Counted from the first letter of the stretch, positions 36,867-49,609 are shown. The stretch: 64,000 nt of DNA from Platynereis dumerilii (GCA_026936325.1 JAPTHN010000012.1:38450537-38514536); one strand, 5' to 3'. Notes: generated by a model from the sequence alone, not told the origin. Program-made: numbers and translations.

Positions 36867-37170
36867 GGCAAATTTTGGGGGAAGGGGGGTAGTCTATAGA
36901 CTGGTAGTAAGTCTACAAATTAGCACTGCAACTCCAGTGGATACAAGTATGCCAGAGATAGATTGTAGATACGTGTAGATAGACGGGTTGTTTCTTTATA
37001 TTTGGATAGATAGATACATGTAGAATTGTAGATTGATAGATAGATTAATTGATTGATTGATTGATTGATTGGCCTGACTGACTGTTTGACTAATTGACTG
37101 ACTGACTAACTAACTAACTGATTGATTGATTGATTGATTGATCGATTGATTGATTGATTTGTTGATTGAT
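36815..37170. repeat. Microsatellites (ATCT)n, (GATT)n, (GACT/AACT)n
   Basis: ATCT run at about 36827-36865, GATA traces near 37000-37040, then GATT and CTGA/CTAA runs to 37170. Confidence 0.9.
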
Positions 37171-38150
37171 TAACTGGTGTGACCAATTTATATGAAATAA
37201 AAAAATTACAGAAATATTCTGCAAACAACATGGTCTAGTTAATCCAATTATGACAATTTTAGTACCATTGGAACCGTCTTTTCAAGACAAGTCCTATGGT
37301 ATCAAATATATTGGGGTCGCAAACCACTGCGTTCCCTCGCACACTGAACACAAATTCTGAAATTTTCATTTTCAAATCTGAGCATTATTAAGAAAGTTAT
37401 GGTATATCTTGAAGAAAGGGTTTCTTCAAGAGTATATTGACCACTGCACTAGAAATATAGCAGCAATGAAAGCCGATGATTGGCCAATACCAGGGAGGGA
37501 GGGGGGGGGCGTAGAAGGAAATGACAACTTTAGGGCCTCCCTGCATAGGGAAAAATTTAGTGGCGGCTGGTCTACCTCCACGGCACCTCCCTTGTCTTAG
37601 CCCCCCTAGGGCAATTAGTGAACCTTGAATTTATGAAGAGTAGAATGCATCAAAATCACATTACAGCAAATTATATTTGTCTCTGGTTTAATAGTTTCTA
37701 CGAAGAGTAAAATGCCCAAATCACGGGACAGCAAATCAAATTTTGCCAAATTGATGAAGTTGGTGTATTGAACCAAATATTTACTTCCCTATATTTGGAC
37801 ATCATTTGTAAAAATTTTCAACATACATACATTCTTCCATATTATTTCAATCAAACTCAAAATTTTATTTCATCATGATTGTATCGAAAGCGCTTAGTAT
37901 ATGTTACTGTGGATTATTGCTTGAAATGTTTACAACTTGACAAATCATGACAGAAAATCGCCAAAATATTTTGAAACAAGAAAGGCCAGATTTAATTCTC
38001 TTTTTTTTTCCGAAAAAAATTTTCTTTTGTTTATTTTTTATCTCACAGCTTGTGAAGTCAGGATGAACTCACAACTGTATATATATGATACAGTGAGCTC
38101 AATGTGAGCTAGCTCAAAGCAATGAAGCCATGGTGAGCACCTGAACAATA
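37171..38150. other. Intergenic, nothing recognised
   Basis: AT-rich; poly-G near 37500. No supported gene. Confidence 0.45.
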
Positions 38151-38226
38151 TCATTGGTGGACCCCTGTTATCGCAATAGCGTCGTCTTCAATCTCGCATT
38201 CTGCACCAATTTTCATCTCGATATAC
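38151..38226 (-). CDS. Possible lone terminal exon of a minus-strand gene
   Basis: On the minus strand an acceptor TTTTATGCAG is followed by 76 open bases ending in TGA. They encode YIEMKIGAECEIEDDAIAIT plus GVHQ. The acidic, ordered composition and the good acceptor make it look like a real last exon. No partner exon was found upstream (higher coordinates), so it could be a chance frame or a stranded exon. Product unknown. Confidence 0.3.
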
Positions 38227-39300
38227 CTGCATAAAAGACCACAGTAATTCATGAATTCCATGGTAATGGAATCACAGAAAAAGCACAAAAATAATGCATT
38301 AAAAAATTTGTGATTGCAGAAATTATAACTTAGTGATCTATTTTGACTTAAATGAATATAAACTAGCATTTCTAATACATAGAATGCCTGTGATCACACC
38401 GGGCGGTTTTTTACCGCAAGCTGAACACCGTGTAACCGAATCACGGACAAAAATTGCAAATTTTGCTACTTTTTGATTTCATTACATATAGATCTGATTT
38501 AAGGAAACTGCTCCAAGTATGGAAAAGATAGACTAGCCGTCATCATCCCAGGGATATGCTCTAAAAGCATTTAGATATCAACTATGTCTGAGATTGCTCA
38601 GATGGAAATTATGCTGCCCTCTTTTGGTCAAGGTGCTGAAGAAAGAAGAAAATTGTGTGATTCCCTTACGCTGTCTGATGTGATTCCGTTACGCTCAATT
38701 GAAATTGGCTTATACGGCAACAAAATCCTACCATCGCAAAAATTCTTTAAAATTTTTAAATTTCAAGTATATTTTTGGTAGCACTTGGTGATGTCAACAT
38801 CAAACATCTAGACCCAACATATCTGTCGGTCTTGAAGCCTAAAATATCATTTTCCTTAGTTTTTTCAGCCAAAATAATTGAATTAATTGAAAAAAAAAAA
38901 AACATCATTTCCTGGAAATATATAGCAGAAAATAATCTAAGCAGCACCAATTTCTCAAGATTTATGAACATACCAGATGAGCAAACATATCTTGATTAGA
39001 AATAATTTTGTTTAATTGTGGACATCCCAGGCCGAGAAGAGTCTGGTCCCGAGGCCTCCAACACTGGCCCAAACAACCCGATACCGCTCCCCCCCCCCCC
39101 GACTCCTCTGGCTATATTCTAGTAGGCCTATAGACCACAATTCTGTCAGAATTTCTAGATAGTTGATGCAGACCACATTTCGTAATAAAGTTGCTTACAT
39201 GGGAAAGCGTAGACAGCTAGATATAACCAGAGACATACATGTAGGCCTGCATGTACAGAGACAGTCAGACAAAGACATCTATGGAGACAGAGACATAGAT
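38227..39300. other. Intergenic, nothing recognised
   Basis: No supported gene. The homopolymer C run at 39089-39100 and poly-A at 38891 are the only features. Confidence 0.4.
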
Positions 39301-39470
39301 AAAGACAGAGACATCGATAGATAGATAAATATAGATAGATAAATAGATAGATAAATAGATAGATAAATAGAAAGATAAATAGAAAGATAAATAGAAAGAT
39401 AATAGATCTCCCCTGGGGACATCACAGCGTGGTGATGCCCTCAGGGCACTTCAGATTCGGACTGGCGGGC
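39301..39470. repeat. (GATA)n microsatellite plus inverted GTGCCC/AGTCCGA motif
   Basis: AGATAAATAGATAGATAAAT-type run to about 39402. Then GATGCCCTCAGGGCAC ... TTCGGACTGGCGGGC at 39427-39470, which is the reverse complement of the motif pair at 29.6-29.9 kb. Confidence 0.75.
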
Positions 39471-42400
39471 AAGTTTTTGTTAAAGTTTTCTGTAGGCCTA
39501 AATATATGGAGAAATTTCACGGAAATTTAGAAAAAATTTGCATTATTTAAAATTGAAAAATTTAAGAGAGATGATGTGCAATTACATGTATATGAAAAAT
39601 CAATCATAAATCCATCAGGGAAATTTGATTGCATTATTATTATGCCATTGTCCTAAATATTTGCAAATACCCACAGGCCAAGGCCTAAATAGTCTTGTCT
39701 TTTTTTTAAAATCATTTTACTAATCAATTTACTATTTACAATTAGGAAAAAAAAAGGCCAGGATTTTCTCAGCAAAAAAACTGGTTATACAAAAAAATAT
39801 CATTACATACATGTGTTATTGCGCCATTCTACAAATCTACCATGTGCTGAAGGGAAAGGGTAAAGAAGATTGTTTGACGCAATAGAAACAAAATAGCAAA
39901 TACCCAATTGAGAATAATAAAAAAAAAATTAGGCTTATATCATGTATATTCCCACAATTTCCCGATAAAGGGTGACAGGGTAGCAGCATGACATGATTAT
40001 GCAATGTAGTCATTATGTCTATAAAAAAAGTAATTTGGTTAGCAGAAAACCGCATCATCCTAACACATCTGGTTGCTGAGATCCACCAATTCTTTATTTG
40101 GTGATGATCTCAGATCTGCACAGGTATTTTCTTTAATCATGAGGTCATCAAGTTTAAGAAAGTCAGGTAATAATCCTATCACCTGCAACAAAGAGCTATG
40201 TCTGGGTTTTTGGAGCAACAAAAGGCAGACAGTGCCAAAAAAGGGTCAGTCACCTGTGAAGCAGGGGCCACAATGCTGCATGTGTTGGTGGGAGGGGTCA
40301 ACAGGCAGGCCACAGCAATGCTCAGCTGTGATTTGTCGTTGTCTGCAGGGACAGTATACCTTGGAGGAGGGACAGTAAAGGAATGCTAATGAAGTGGTGT
40401 TTTACTCTTGGCCAAGGGGTTTTGATTGATAGATCACTGTCATCTGGGAAATGAGATAGCTGGTTCTTGATGCAGTGAGGGGGCATCATGCATAAACAAA
40501 CATTAGTTATTAACTCATGCACATCCAATGCACAGATATTTTATTCAATTTTTTTTTTCATAAGTACTGCCATGAAATCCTGCAATAACATTTAAGTCAA
40601 CCAACAAGGATTAAGTACTGGTGATGTTAAGGACATGGTCTGATTTGTCCTAGCTTAAATAATCTCACATATAGGCCTATGTTGAAAATTGTCTTGATGT
40701 AGACTACTTTAATACTTTTTATTATGACCACTATGCTAGAGCGATGCTGATTGGCCAAAGTTAGTCACATGACGACATCACAAAACACTGATATTGCATG
40801 GTTCGTGCAATATGAGATTTTTATTAAAAAATCAAAAATTTCCAAAAATTGTTTTTTGACAACAAAAAAAATATTAAAATTTTGGGGCAATTCGGGCAAT
40901 ATATTTTTGGGCAGCCTACTTACAACAAAAAAGATAAATATAAAGCCTAATTTTGAAAGGATTCAGTTATTAAAATAAGTAAAAATTTGATTACTGGGTG
41001 TTTCATGTTTTTGTTCTATAGCTTTCCTTGTGTGTACAATTTTATTGTGAGAAAACAGTTGAACCAGGGGATGGCTGGTGCTATTTTGCTCTGATTTAAA
41101 TTTTTAGCATGTATCCAATGTGACTAACTTCAAGGCAGTGGGTCTGCCCTGATATTGGTCGGGATTTGCCCTGATATGCTACCCCCCCCCCCCCAATCCA
41201 ATGGGCAGTGTATATGCTTGTCTTTGCAAAGTCAAGTTTGTAAATAAGTAGTTACATGTAGCCTACTTGTTCAGTTTATGGTAAAATATAAAGAGACAAT
41301 TTTTTTTAATGTGCTGAACAAACTTTTTTTTCAGTGTCATGTGAAAATAAACCTCTTGTTTTTGTTTTCCAAAAAATCTATAGCCCCCCCCCCTCCCCTC
41401 AAGATCATCTGGTTGCCCCATTAAAAGTGACCTTTATGTTTATGACAGTGCACTGACTGCACTTGTTACTCAAAATTGAAAACAGCTACAGTTTATTTGC
41501 ATTAGAATGAAAAGTGAAGTTTTGTTGTCTGCCAGGTGAAAAATAGTTATGACGTTAGTAAAAACGTCTGGGTTTTGTTGATAGGTGCCTGGACAAATGT
41601 AGCAATTTGCACAAGTCAATGACATCAGGTGACGTCAGCAAAACGAATGTTTGTCAGTGCGAGATTTTTGTCAGTGCCAGTTTTTCGGTCAGAGAAATCT
41701 GACTGAAAAATGATTTTGTTTACTTTGCTCTCATAACGGATGTACCTTGGGTTTTCGATTTTGTTTTACATTGAAGCTAACAGGTTGGTGACATCTATTT
41801 TATCTTGACATAGTAGGCCTAGGTATTGTTTTTTATTTTAGTTGCTGAGCACAGAAAGCATTGCACTAGCCCAGGCCAAGTAACGTGGCAACTCCTCTAG
41901 CTGACCATGTAATTCTTCATGCCTCTGACAAATTACTTATTACTGTCGTGATTGCTATGCAGCCAGTGACAGATAGAGATCACTGCCTGCAGCAGTTGAT
42001 TGACAGTTCTTCAGTCCGACTGAGTTGCAGACCTACAATGACAAGGCTTATGCATGGTTCTCACACAGACGATATCACTTAGACCTACCATGATTTTGTT
42101 TATCTGCCAAATGATGTTTAAACATTTTATAACTGTCAATGGACATTGAATGGTATTTTAGGGGCTGCCGCCCCCAAACCCCCGCCGATTTTCCATTATC
42201 TCAACATCCTAGGCCTAGATCATGTAGATGTAAATGTTTATAGGATGATCTAATGTTTGTAGTGGCAACAAAACATTCATGAGCCATGCAGACAGCAAAA
42301 ATAAAGCTCGGCTGTCAACATGATCAAGCATGTCAAGTTGCGCCAGGCACAGGCAGGTTGGCGTCATCGCCGTGGTAACCAAGCATTTTCGGCTGCATTT

Positions 42401-42700
42401 TTTTTAGATCAGATTGACATTTAAATAGGATTGTTTATTACTTTTCATCCTGGTCAAACAGCCTACTGCTTTACATGACAAAGTGATTGGGTTTGGAGAC
42501 TGTCTGATGTGGTCTCCCCCCACCGAGACTATCGTAGGATTCAAATGTCACGACGCTAGTGCACGCTAGTGCGGTTGCGCATTTGTACAACATTTTTTGA
42601 TCAAGTCCCTTTTGACAAAAAGGTCACGTGCACTGACATAGACGCTCGCGCACGGCTGCTGAAGGTAGCCGAGCTGCGCTCGCTATAACAAAGTAAAAGA
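39471..42700. other. Long gene-poor stretch
   Basis: No supported exon or bounded element. Poly-C runs near 41182 and 41386, TAGGCCTA motifs, and many short open frames without splice support. 42720-42828 is paralogous to 58865-58984, the intron end before exon C. Confidence 0.45.
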
Positions 42701-42828
42701 GAGACTGCCGCACTATTATTACTCTAATTTATTCGGATCACATGACCAGGGCTCAGCCAATCAGAGCGCAGCTTTAATGCAAAGGACACTTCTGATATAT
42801 TTTTGTTCTACTTGCTTGTTCTTGACAG

Positions 42829-42902
42829 GACAGCAGTGTGAATATGCAACACTGACCAACGTTAGTCGATCTGTAAATGAAAAGGCCGGATTTCCAAATT
42901 GA
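42829..42902 (+). pseudogene. Exon C paralogue, truncated by early stop
   Basis: After the acceptor TTCTTGACAG it encodes GQQCEYATLTNVSRSVNEKA then GFPN and TGA, against GKHCEFLSMTNVNRTVTEKA in exon C of copy 2. The upstream CCAATCAGAGCGCAGCTTTA is conserved with the copy 2 intron. It is either a decayed exon or an alternative C terminus of copy 1, some 14 kb from exon B1. Confidence 0.65.
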
Positions 42903-43319
42903 CAACAACAGCTGGAAACTTACATGAAGGTCTAAATTGAGAGTTTTACATTATTATAATTCAATTTTTCTGATCAAATGATCAAAAACCTGCCAAACCA
43001 CATGGTTTAAAATGCTGGCAGTTGATAAAATCTTTACAAATTAGACAGTTTGACATAAATGCAATGCCATTGACATCTGATATTCGTCGTATAATTTAAA
43101 CTTAAGTATGAAATTCTCTCACGCTTGAAAATGTTGTTTTCGATTATCATTGACCCTGTCGGCATGCCTCGGCGGTCCAACGTCGGCCCAGCATCAGTCC
43201 GATGTCAGTAGCATCGGACCAGCTTCAGGCCGACGTTGGCCCACAGAGGCACGCTGATAGGGGACTCTGAAAATACATGGAAGGGCTGGATATATCAGTA
43301 TATACGGAACACATAATTA
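42903..43319. other. Spacer after exon C paralogue
   Basis: No exon D paralogue was found here. CpG-richer patch at 43156-43260 with repeated CGTCGG/CCGACGT. Confidence 0.45.
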
Positions 43320-44070
43320 ATAGGTAGAAGAAGAGAAAACACCATCATTATACTAGTTGGTGAGGGGTTTCAGAGAAAAGCTGTCAGAGAAGACAGACAG
43401 CTGAGATTAGGCAAGTCTGGATTCTGTGGAAGTGTGCCAATGGGTGCAGATTAGCTGACGGATCGGAAATGTCACTTATGCAAGTTTTTGTTGGAAATGT
43501 GTTCAATACGCTGCAAAACAGGTTAGATGGTAGGTACAATGCTAGTATCTTTTTAGGGGGAAAACTCGTTATTTCTTTGAAGCAGCCAATGATGGATGTG
43601 TAAAAAAAAGACATATATGCAGCAACTGTCAAATATAGCATGAATGGTTGTACTTCATCAACGTATTGTATGTCATAACAAGAGCAAGATCAGGCTAAGG
43701 TTTAAATTTGAAGTCGTGGATACGTCATGGAGATACAGTGTGTCTCAAGTTGTTAACATTAGTGATTGAATATAAGCCAGAATTCAAAATTTTATACAAT
43801 TCCTTCTTAGAAAGCAACGATGATAACTACACGTGGTCTACCATTAGATCAATTTTAAAAAGGTAATAAGCCTACATGTTATAACATTTTTGCTGCTTGT
43901 ATTCATGTGGTCACTCTAGTCAGACGTAGTAAATCAATTTTACGGAATCACCATTTTGGAAACTTACCTGCAGGAGGCTATCACATGCAACTGCGAGAAG
44001 TTCGTGATAAAGGAAAGTAATCAAAACTTCCACAACTACTTCATAGTGTAAAACAAGTTTGATAGGTTCA
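43320..44070. repeat. Paralogous block F, copy 1
   Basis: Same order and orientation as 62955-63990: GATTCTGTGGAAGTGTG, GCTGACGGATCGGAAAT, ACAACTACTTCATAGTGTA. Copy 2 is interrupted by a MITE. On the minus strand, 44061-43967 is open in both copies and ends at a GTAAGT donor (see findings). Confidence 0.85.
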
Positions 44071-45160
44071 CTACGGCATGAGACCCAATCACTTCCTTGT
44101 CAATATATTGACTCTGTCCATAGATCATCTTTGTCAGTGCTAACAGGTTTTATATCTATGTAAAAAAATAAACTTTATATTTTCACTTTCAAAATTCTAG
44201 GATGATAATTGCCAATGGTTGACTGATGTCCTGCAAATTTCTTTCAGAAAATTAGACAAATACGTAATGGGTGAACAGGTTCTGCCGTATATTTATATTT
44301 CAAATCATGCATAGTTCAAAGTTATATATCATTAGGCTGTATCTCAACCTTAACAGTATGTAGATGTGTCCATAATTCAAGAAAATTCGGTTTGCTAGGA
44401 AAAGCTCATATAATAGCTTCTCTAAGCCCGGAAACACTCCGTAAGCTATTTTTCATATATGTGTGTCTAAGAAATGCAACTCAAATGTAAATTCAATGTT
44501 GTGTTGTAGCAATTTGATTCCCGAGACTGTCACTGGATTCTGTTATATTTACCAGATATGGTTTGCTTATAAATGACAATCTTAAATCAGTCTACAAAGC
44601 TGCAGCACAGAAGAGCAAGCTTGTAGCTCAGCTAGCAAAAAACCTAAATGCTACTCATTTGTCAACTCTTTGCTAATTCCAATAATGGCCACTGTCCTAC
44701 TTCCTTTGTTTGGAGAGAACTAATTAGCTAAAATGGACCATCGTCTCCGTGTGTCAAAAATGAGAGACAATCCATTGCGGGGCAGCTAAGTTAATTGGCT
44801 ATAGAAAAAAGGAAGACATCAGTTAGTTTTATTCAAACAAAGAAAAAAAAAGGAGGCATTTATATAACCTTTGGGAAGTTGATCAAATTTAGAAATTGAC
44901 TCAAGTTAATAATGTTATTTAGTTTGAGTCTGTTAATTTATGCGATTGGATTACGAGAAAAAAGGAGGTATCAGCAAAAATGTTTCCTCTGCAAAAGTAC
45001 ACAAAGAAATTCGCTAAACTTAAAAATATTATCAAATAAACAATATAATATCTGTCCATGTATTTATTAAATGTGCCAGGTAAGACATTAGGCATGGTTA
45101 GCTTCTTGGGATTAATAGCAATTACAATCATATTGTGCCTGTCACTTAAACCACAATTTG
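44071..45160. other. Intergenic, nothing recognised
   Basis: AT-rich, with no supported gene or repeat. Confidence 0.45.
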
Positions 45161-45164
45161 TATT

Positions 45165-45500
45165 AAGTGTGTTACTTAATCTTATATGTTGTGACACAAA
45201 AACATGAGTCAATATTGGAGTCCTACTTATATGCATCAATGTTTATATCATCGATAACAACCATTATATTTCACCTCAGTGTGTTACTTAACCTTCTAGG
45301 TTGTGACACACAAACATAAGTCAATATTGGAGTCCTACTTAAATGCATCAATATTTATATCATCGATAACAACCATTATATTTCACCTCAGTGTGTTACT
45401 TAACCTTCTAGGTTGTGACACACAAACATGAGTCAATATTAGAGTCCTACTTAAATGCATCAATATTTATACCATCGATAACATCCATTACATTTCATCT
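45165..45500. repeat. 112-bp tandem repeat, three units
   Basis: AGTGTGTTACTTAA, then GTTGTGACAC and ATATCATCGATAACAACCAT, recurs at 45165, 45278 and 45390. The last two units are nearly identical, which suggests recent expansion. Confidence 0.9.
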
Positions 45501-45693
45501 AAGAATCACAAAGGGCCTTATTGCAATTCTGTCCCCTAAAATGGTAGCATTCTACACTCTAAACAAATTCTGGACCGAGCTGTTTTTTAAAATACAACCA
45601 TGCTTGGTTTTTTCTACACAAAAGTGAGCTTTTTCCAAAAAACTTACAGAACGTATTTTATTTCCCAAATCCCAAAGTGGAATGATACATGTA

Positions 45694-46610
45694 GGGGAAA
45701 CCTGGGAACATTGGGACGTGGAGCACTATGGGACGATGGGATTTTCTTGGTTCTTGGCAAGGTATATGATATGGTAGTGCCATCATATCTTGTAATTTTA
45801 CATCTTTACGTTTCTATAGTTTTGATGACAAATTATAGCCACATGCAGAAGTATGGCGATGAAAACTTTGTTTTCCTACTACCAAAGTAAACATGGACGG
45901 GTTTAATTCCTACCATTCTGTGGACAAACCATGAACAATGAGGCTTTCTCAGTGCTTGTATGAATTTGATATTTCGTAACGAACAGTTATGAATTGCTAT
46001 CATGATAAACACACTCACGGGTGCATGAGAAATTAGCATTTTGGTGTAAAAGTTATATCAGGGCTCATTGGGACAGCGAAATCTTGGCACATTGGGACGC
46101 ATTGAATATGGTATAATTTAAGTGTCCTAGGCAACTGGATGACCTTGGACAGCACAAAATAGGTATTCAGGCCACAGCGAAAAGAGGCATAGTGGATTAC
46201 CATGCTCTGTAAACAAATTTATAACAAAGCACTGTGTGTTACTTACATAGATGTACGCACCCAGGATCGACACTTAATATGTTAAATGTTAAACCTGTTT
46301 TAAAGTTATTACTATTGGCACTACAAGGTGTTAATGCAGCGTATTTTGTCCTACGCACAACTTATATGTAATATCTATTGCACATAGAGTGTTAAAATTA
46401 TTTTTTATTGATGTCCCAATGCGCCCCGGTGTGGCGACTCACATTCTGCTGTCTGACCGCAAGAGGGTAGGTGCAGTCTAACTTATTATGCCTTGCATTC
46501 GAGCTCAATAGTATGGGTGGCATTCATGCAAACTTCTAATTTGCTCTGTAATTTCAGCATTGAGCAAAATTAGTATACATTAAAAGCATCCCAATGTGCC
46601 CCGGTTCCCC
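45694..46610. mobile_element. TA-flanked transposon-like element (917 bp)
   Basis: Inverted termini GGGGAAACCTGGGAACATTG (left) and, inverted, GGGGAACCGGGGCACATTGG (right), with TA on both flanks. A subterminal CACATTGGGACGC motif is repeated inside. No intact transposase frame. A Tc1/mariner-like non-autonomous element is likely, just upstream of the copy 2 CUB-like exon. Confidence 0.8.
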
Positions 46611-46877
46611 TATAGAGGACAAACCCAAAAACCAATAAGGGTTTCTGAATAAGCTTCATTGTTAGAGTGTAAACACCTTGATGGCGAAGCATAACAACCA
46701 TATTGATGAATACCCTGCTTTTTAATAATGCATGGCTTGTAATATAAGACATCAAACCCTTGAATCAGTTAATTGGTAAGTTTTATTGGAACATTTTTCA
46801 TCAATAATTGTCGAATATCTCAAGCATTTCTCTATGTCCTAGATCAATATGTCTCAAATATTAATGTTTTAATCTAG

Positions 46878-46968
46878 GTCTAAGAAAATTCATTGCAAAA
46901 AATGTTCATGTCTCATTTGAGACAGAGCATCAGGATGATGCTGACGGAAAAGGGATCACTATGTCTTG
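46878..46968 (+). CDS. CUB-like domain end exon, gene copy 2
   Basis: The acceptor AATCTAG and donor TCTTG|GTAAGT enclose an open 91-base exon reading LRKFIAKNVHVSFETEHQDD then ADGKGITMSW. The V-x-F-x-T/S ... G-x-G-hydrophobic-x-x-x-W ending resembles the last strands of a CUB domain. It starts in phase 1 but ends in phase 2, so it cannot join directly to exon A. At least one further exon must lie between, or this donor is wrong. Its copy 1 counterpart is broken. Confidence 0.5.
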
Positions 46969-48140
46969 GTAAGTGGTAATTGAAACTAGACATGTCGAAT
47001 CGCATAGCGATGAGTGATGCACTGCGCTACAGAGTGAATCACATGAAAGCATTGTCAACTGAACATTTTTGGTCAGGATCCCGACAACATGAAAATAGTT
47101 TTATTCTGAGGGTTATAATGGAGGACTTAGACTGGGGTGTGCCAATTAGGTTACAGTATATATTTCCTGATTGTTGTTGTGTTTCCAGAACCACAGTGAT
47201 TTCAGATTTTTTCCTTAAATTTGCCGGAAAATTAAACAGAAAAAGATATGCTGCATTCTCCGCGCAATCTCCACTGTTATTACCGGCACAACGGCTTAAA
47301 TTAATGGAAATCTTATAAGAAATGGAGCAATTTTCATCCGGTCCTTGTTTCTTGGCACCTATGCTTGGCAGTATCACAAAATGTGATGAAATAATACTAG
47401 AGTCAAGGATGGTAAATCCGATCACCCCATAATACAGGCATGCAAATATATCTGTTACAGTTGTGTGAGTTTTAAAAGCAAGAGAAACTCATTTTCAACT
47501 CATTTTGCCGTTTTTACTATGTAACCAGAAATTTGAATGATATTGCAGCTCTATTTAAAAACAGAGGATAAAACTCAAGTCTAAACCAAGTCTACAAATA
47601 CAAAGAAATCCTGTGACATCATCACAGCCATTATGGATGCTTGTAATAATTTTGTAGGCCCATTCCTGTCAACACACAAATGTATTTGAGGAGAAAAAGT
47701 CCTTGAATGAGACGTAAAATTAAACTATTCTTGTATGATTTCTTAAATAATTTAATTGTGACAAATTGAAGTGAAAAAAAGTGGACGGAATTACCATCAT
47801 CATCAGAACTGGCTAAATGTAGAGTGTGTAAATTCGTTGAAATGGTCTTGCAGAGCACCCTTCTGAGTCATGATATTTAGACATGCATTCATCTGATTAA
47901 AGGAAGTATATTGGAGCAATTATACAACTTTGGTAGAGATAAAAACCTGGTTGATCTGGTGCATTCACTGCACCCATGCAACCGAATAACCAGGCTGCAG
48001 TGGTGCATCAGACACGTGCTTACAGCTGCAGCCTGCAGAGAGTGTAGGCCCATCAAATGTTAGTTGACGAATCTGGAAGCCTACGAAAACAAGGGCACTG
48101 CTAGCCACCTGGCGGTGGCGCAGTGCAATAAAAGGATTTT
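46969..48140. other. Intron, nothing recognised
   Basis: Open frames on both strands around 46980-47425 overlap and lack splice support. No repeat identified. Confidence 0.4.
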
Positions 48141-48212
48141 TCTTTGAAATTATCCTTTTTTACTTTAAAATGATCCAATTTTGCTTTGAAATTATCCTAT
48201 TTACTTTGCACT
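48141..48212. repeat. 21-bp minisatellite (part 1)
   Basis: Units like CTTTGAAATTATCCTATTTA; same family as 26315-26458 and 49610-49925. Confidence 0.8.
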
Positions 48213-48241
48213 AAATAAGTAAGATCCTTGCGTCTTGGTAA

Positions 48242-49598
48242 GACAAGGTTCAAGATTTGAGTCAGACATTTGGGACATTTTGGTCCAAAATGTTATTTTT
48301 GAATTTTGGTCTGAAAAAAAGCCTATCTGATGTAAAATTTCCCCAGGAATCTGAATCTAAAGTCAGAACTACAAAATCTTTCACCATTTCCATTCTACGG
48401 ATGTTTTTATAACTTGTCAATTTGAACCTAGCATATTTTGGAATATCTCTCACTTTCACTGCATATATATCAGTAGTACTCAATTTTTGTATTTTTGTCA
48501 ACAAATAAGCCTTACACAGCACCAAAGCACTAAACAACTGCTTATTTTTATTCTGTAACAACCAGGCACATGAATGAGATGGCCGCCTGTGCCCTTATAC
48601 ATTTTGCATTAATAAAGTGATTTTTGGCATGGCTGTCCAAGATAGCGACTATGAAATATAGAATGGAGGTAAAAGAAGACTGCAATAATGACCAGTCACT
48701 GTCAAAAGTAATTGTCATGACTTACAAACATATTTTAGGTCAATCATGCATATTTCATATTGCCCTTACATTACCAACTGAGCAACAGATGGCTAAAATC
48801 CTGTAAAATTTGGTCACAAAAAAAACTCAAGCTATCCTCTGGCCTCATATTGAACTTTCTAAACATAAACTTGTTGTAGCCAATGTATCTGGGCACAACA
48901 TCAAGTTCGATTTTCGTGACTTTCCAACACGAATTGCAAGAGACTGAGTTTTTTTTTTTGCGACGCCTTGCATTTTTTTCAGCTTTTCGAAATTTAGCAG
49001 ACATAAGTTTGAATATGCATTATTGAGACTCAATAAATATTAGCAGCGACCCCATTCTTGGTACTTTGGTACTATCGTATTCTATATTAAATTTGGAAGA
49101 TATTGACGTATCATGCAAATTTCTATTGCAAAAAATGACAACACAGTGTGCTATCAAAGTCAGAAGCTTTACCGCAATCTGCAAAATTCTCAAAAAAATT
49201 GTCACCTGACGTTTAGTCGAATATCCTGTTAGTCTGAGTGCATGTTTAGCTGAAATATCTCAAATTTACATGTAATTAGAAGAAAACAATGAAGAGAATT
49301 ATGTCAAGGTGACATGAATTACATAGAAGTGTTACTTTCCAAGTTATAGCCCCTTACATGTGACACTGTAACAAATTTTGTCACACTAAAATGTGCATTT
49401 TTGCCTGTTTTCGGACATATTTTGCCCAAAAACATAACAAAGGGATGAAATCTCTTCATTTCTGATGCCTTTATTGGAAAGTAGGCAATTTTTACCAGAA
49501 GGTAAGTTTAAAACCTTGTTCAAAAAATGAAAAATGAGCCTTCAGGATTTTTTTTAGTCAAATGTCCCAAATGTCTGACTCAAATCTTGAACCTTGTC
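48242..49598. mobile_element. 1.36-kb transposon with perfect 39-bp inverted termini
   Basis: The first 39 bases (GACAAGGTTCAAGATTTGAG, then TCAGACATTTGGGACATTT) are repeated perfectly inverted at the end. GTAA flanks both sides (48238-48241, 49599-49602). It interrupts a decayed copy of the CUB-like exon donor (CGTCTTG|GTAA...GTGG). Short minus-strand frames (99, 77 and 61 codons) do not resemble a transposase I know. Identical termini suggest recent activity. Confidence 0.88.
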
Positions 49599-49609
49599 GT
49601 AAGTGGGGA

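Noticed and set aside
45694-46610. Whole transposase gene inside the TA-flanked element
   Set aside because: Only short frames; none carries a recognisable DDE catalytic region.
46980-47425. Overlapping 112- and 128-codon frames on opposite strands
   Set aside because: Mutually overlapping, no homology recognised, and located inside the predicted intron of the fibrinogen-related gene.
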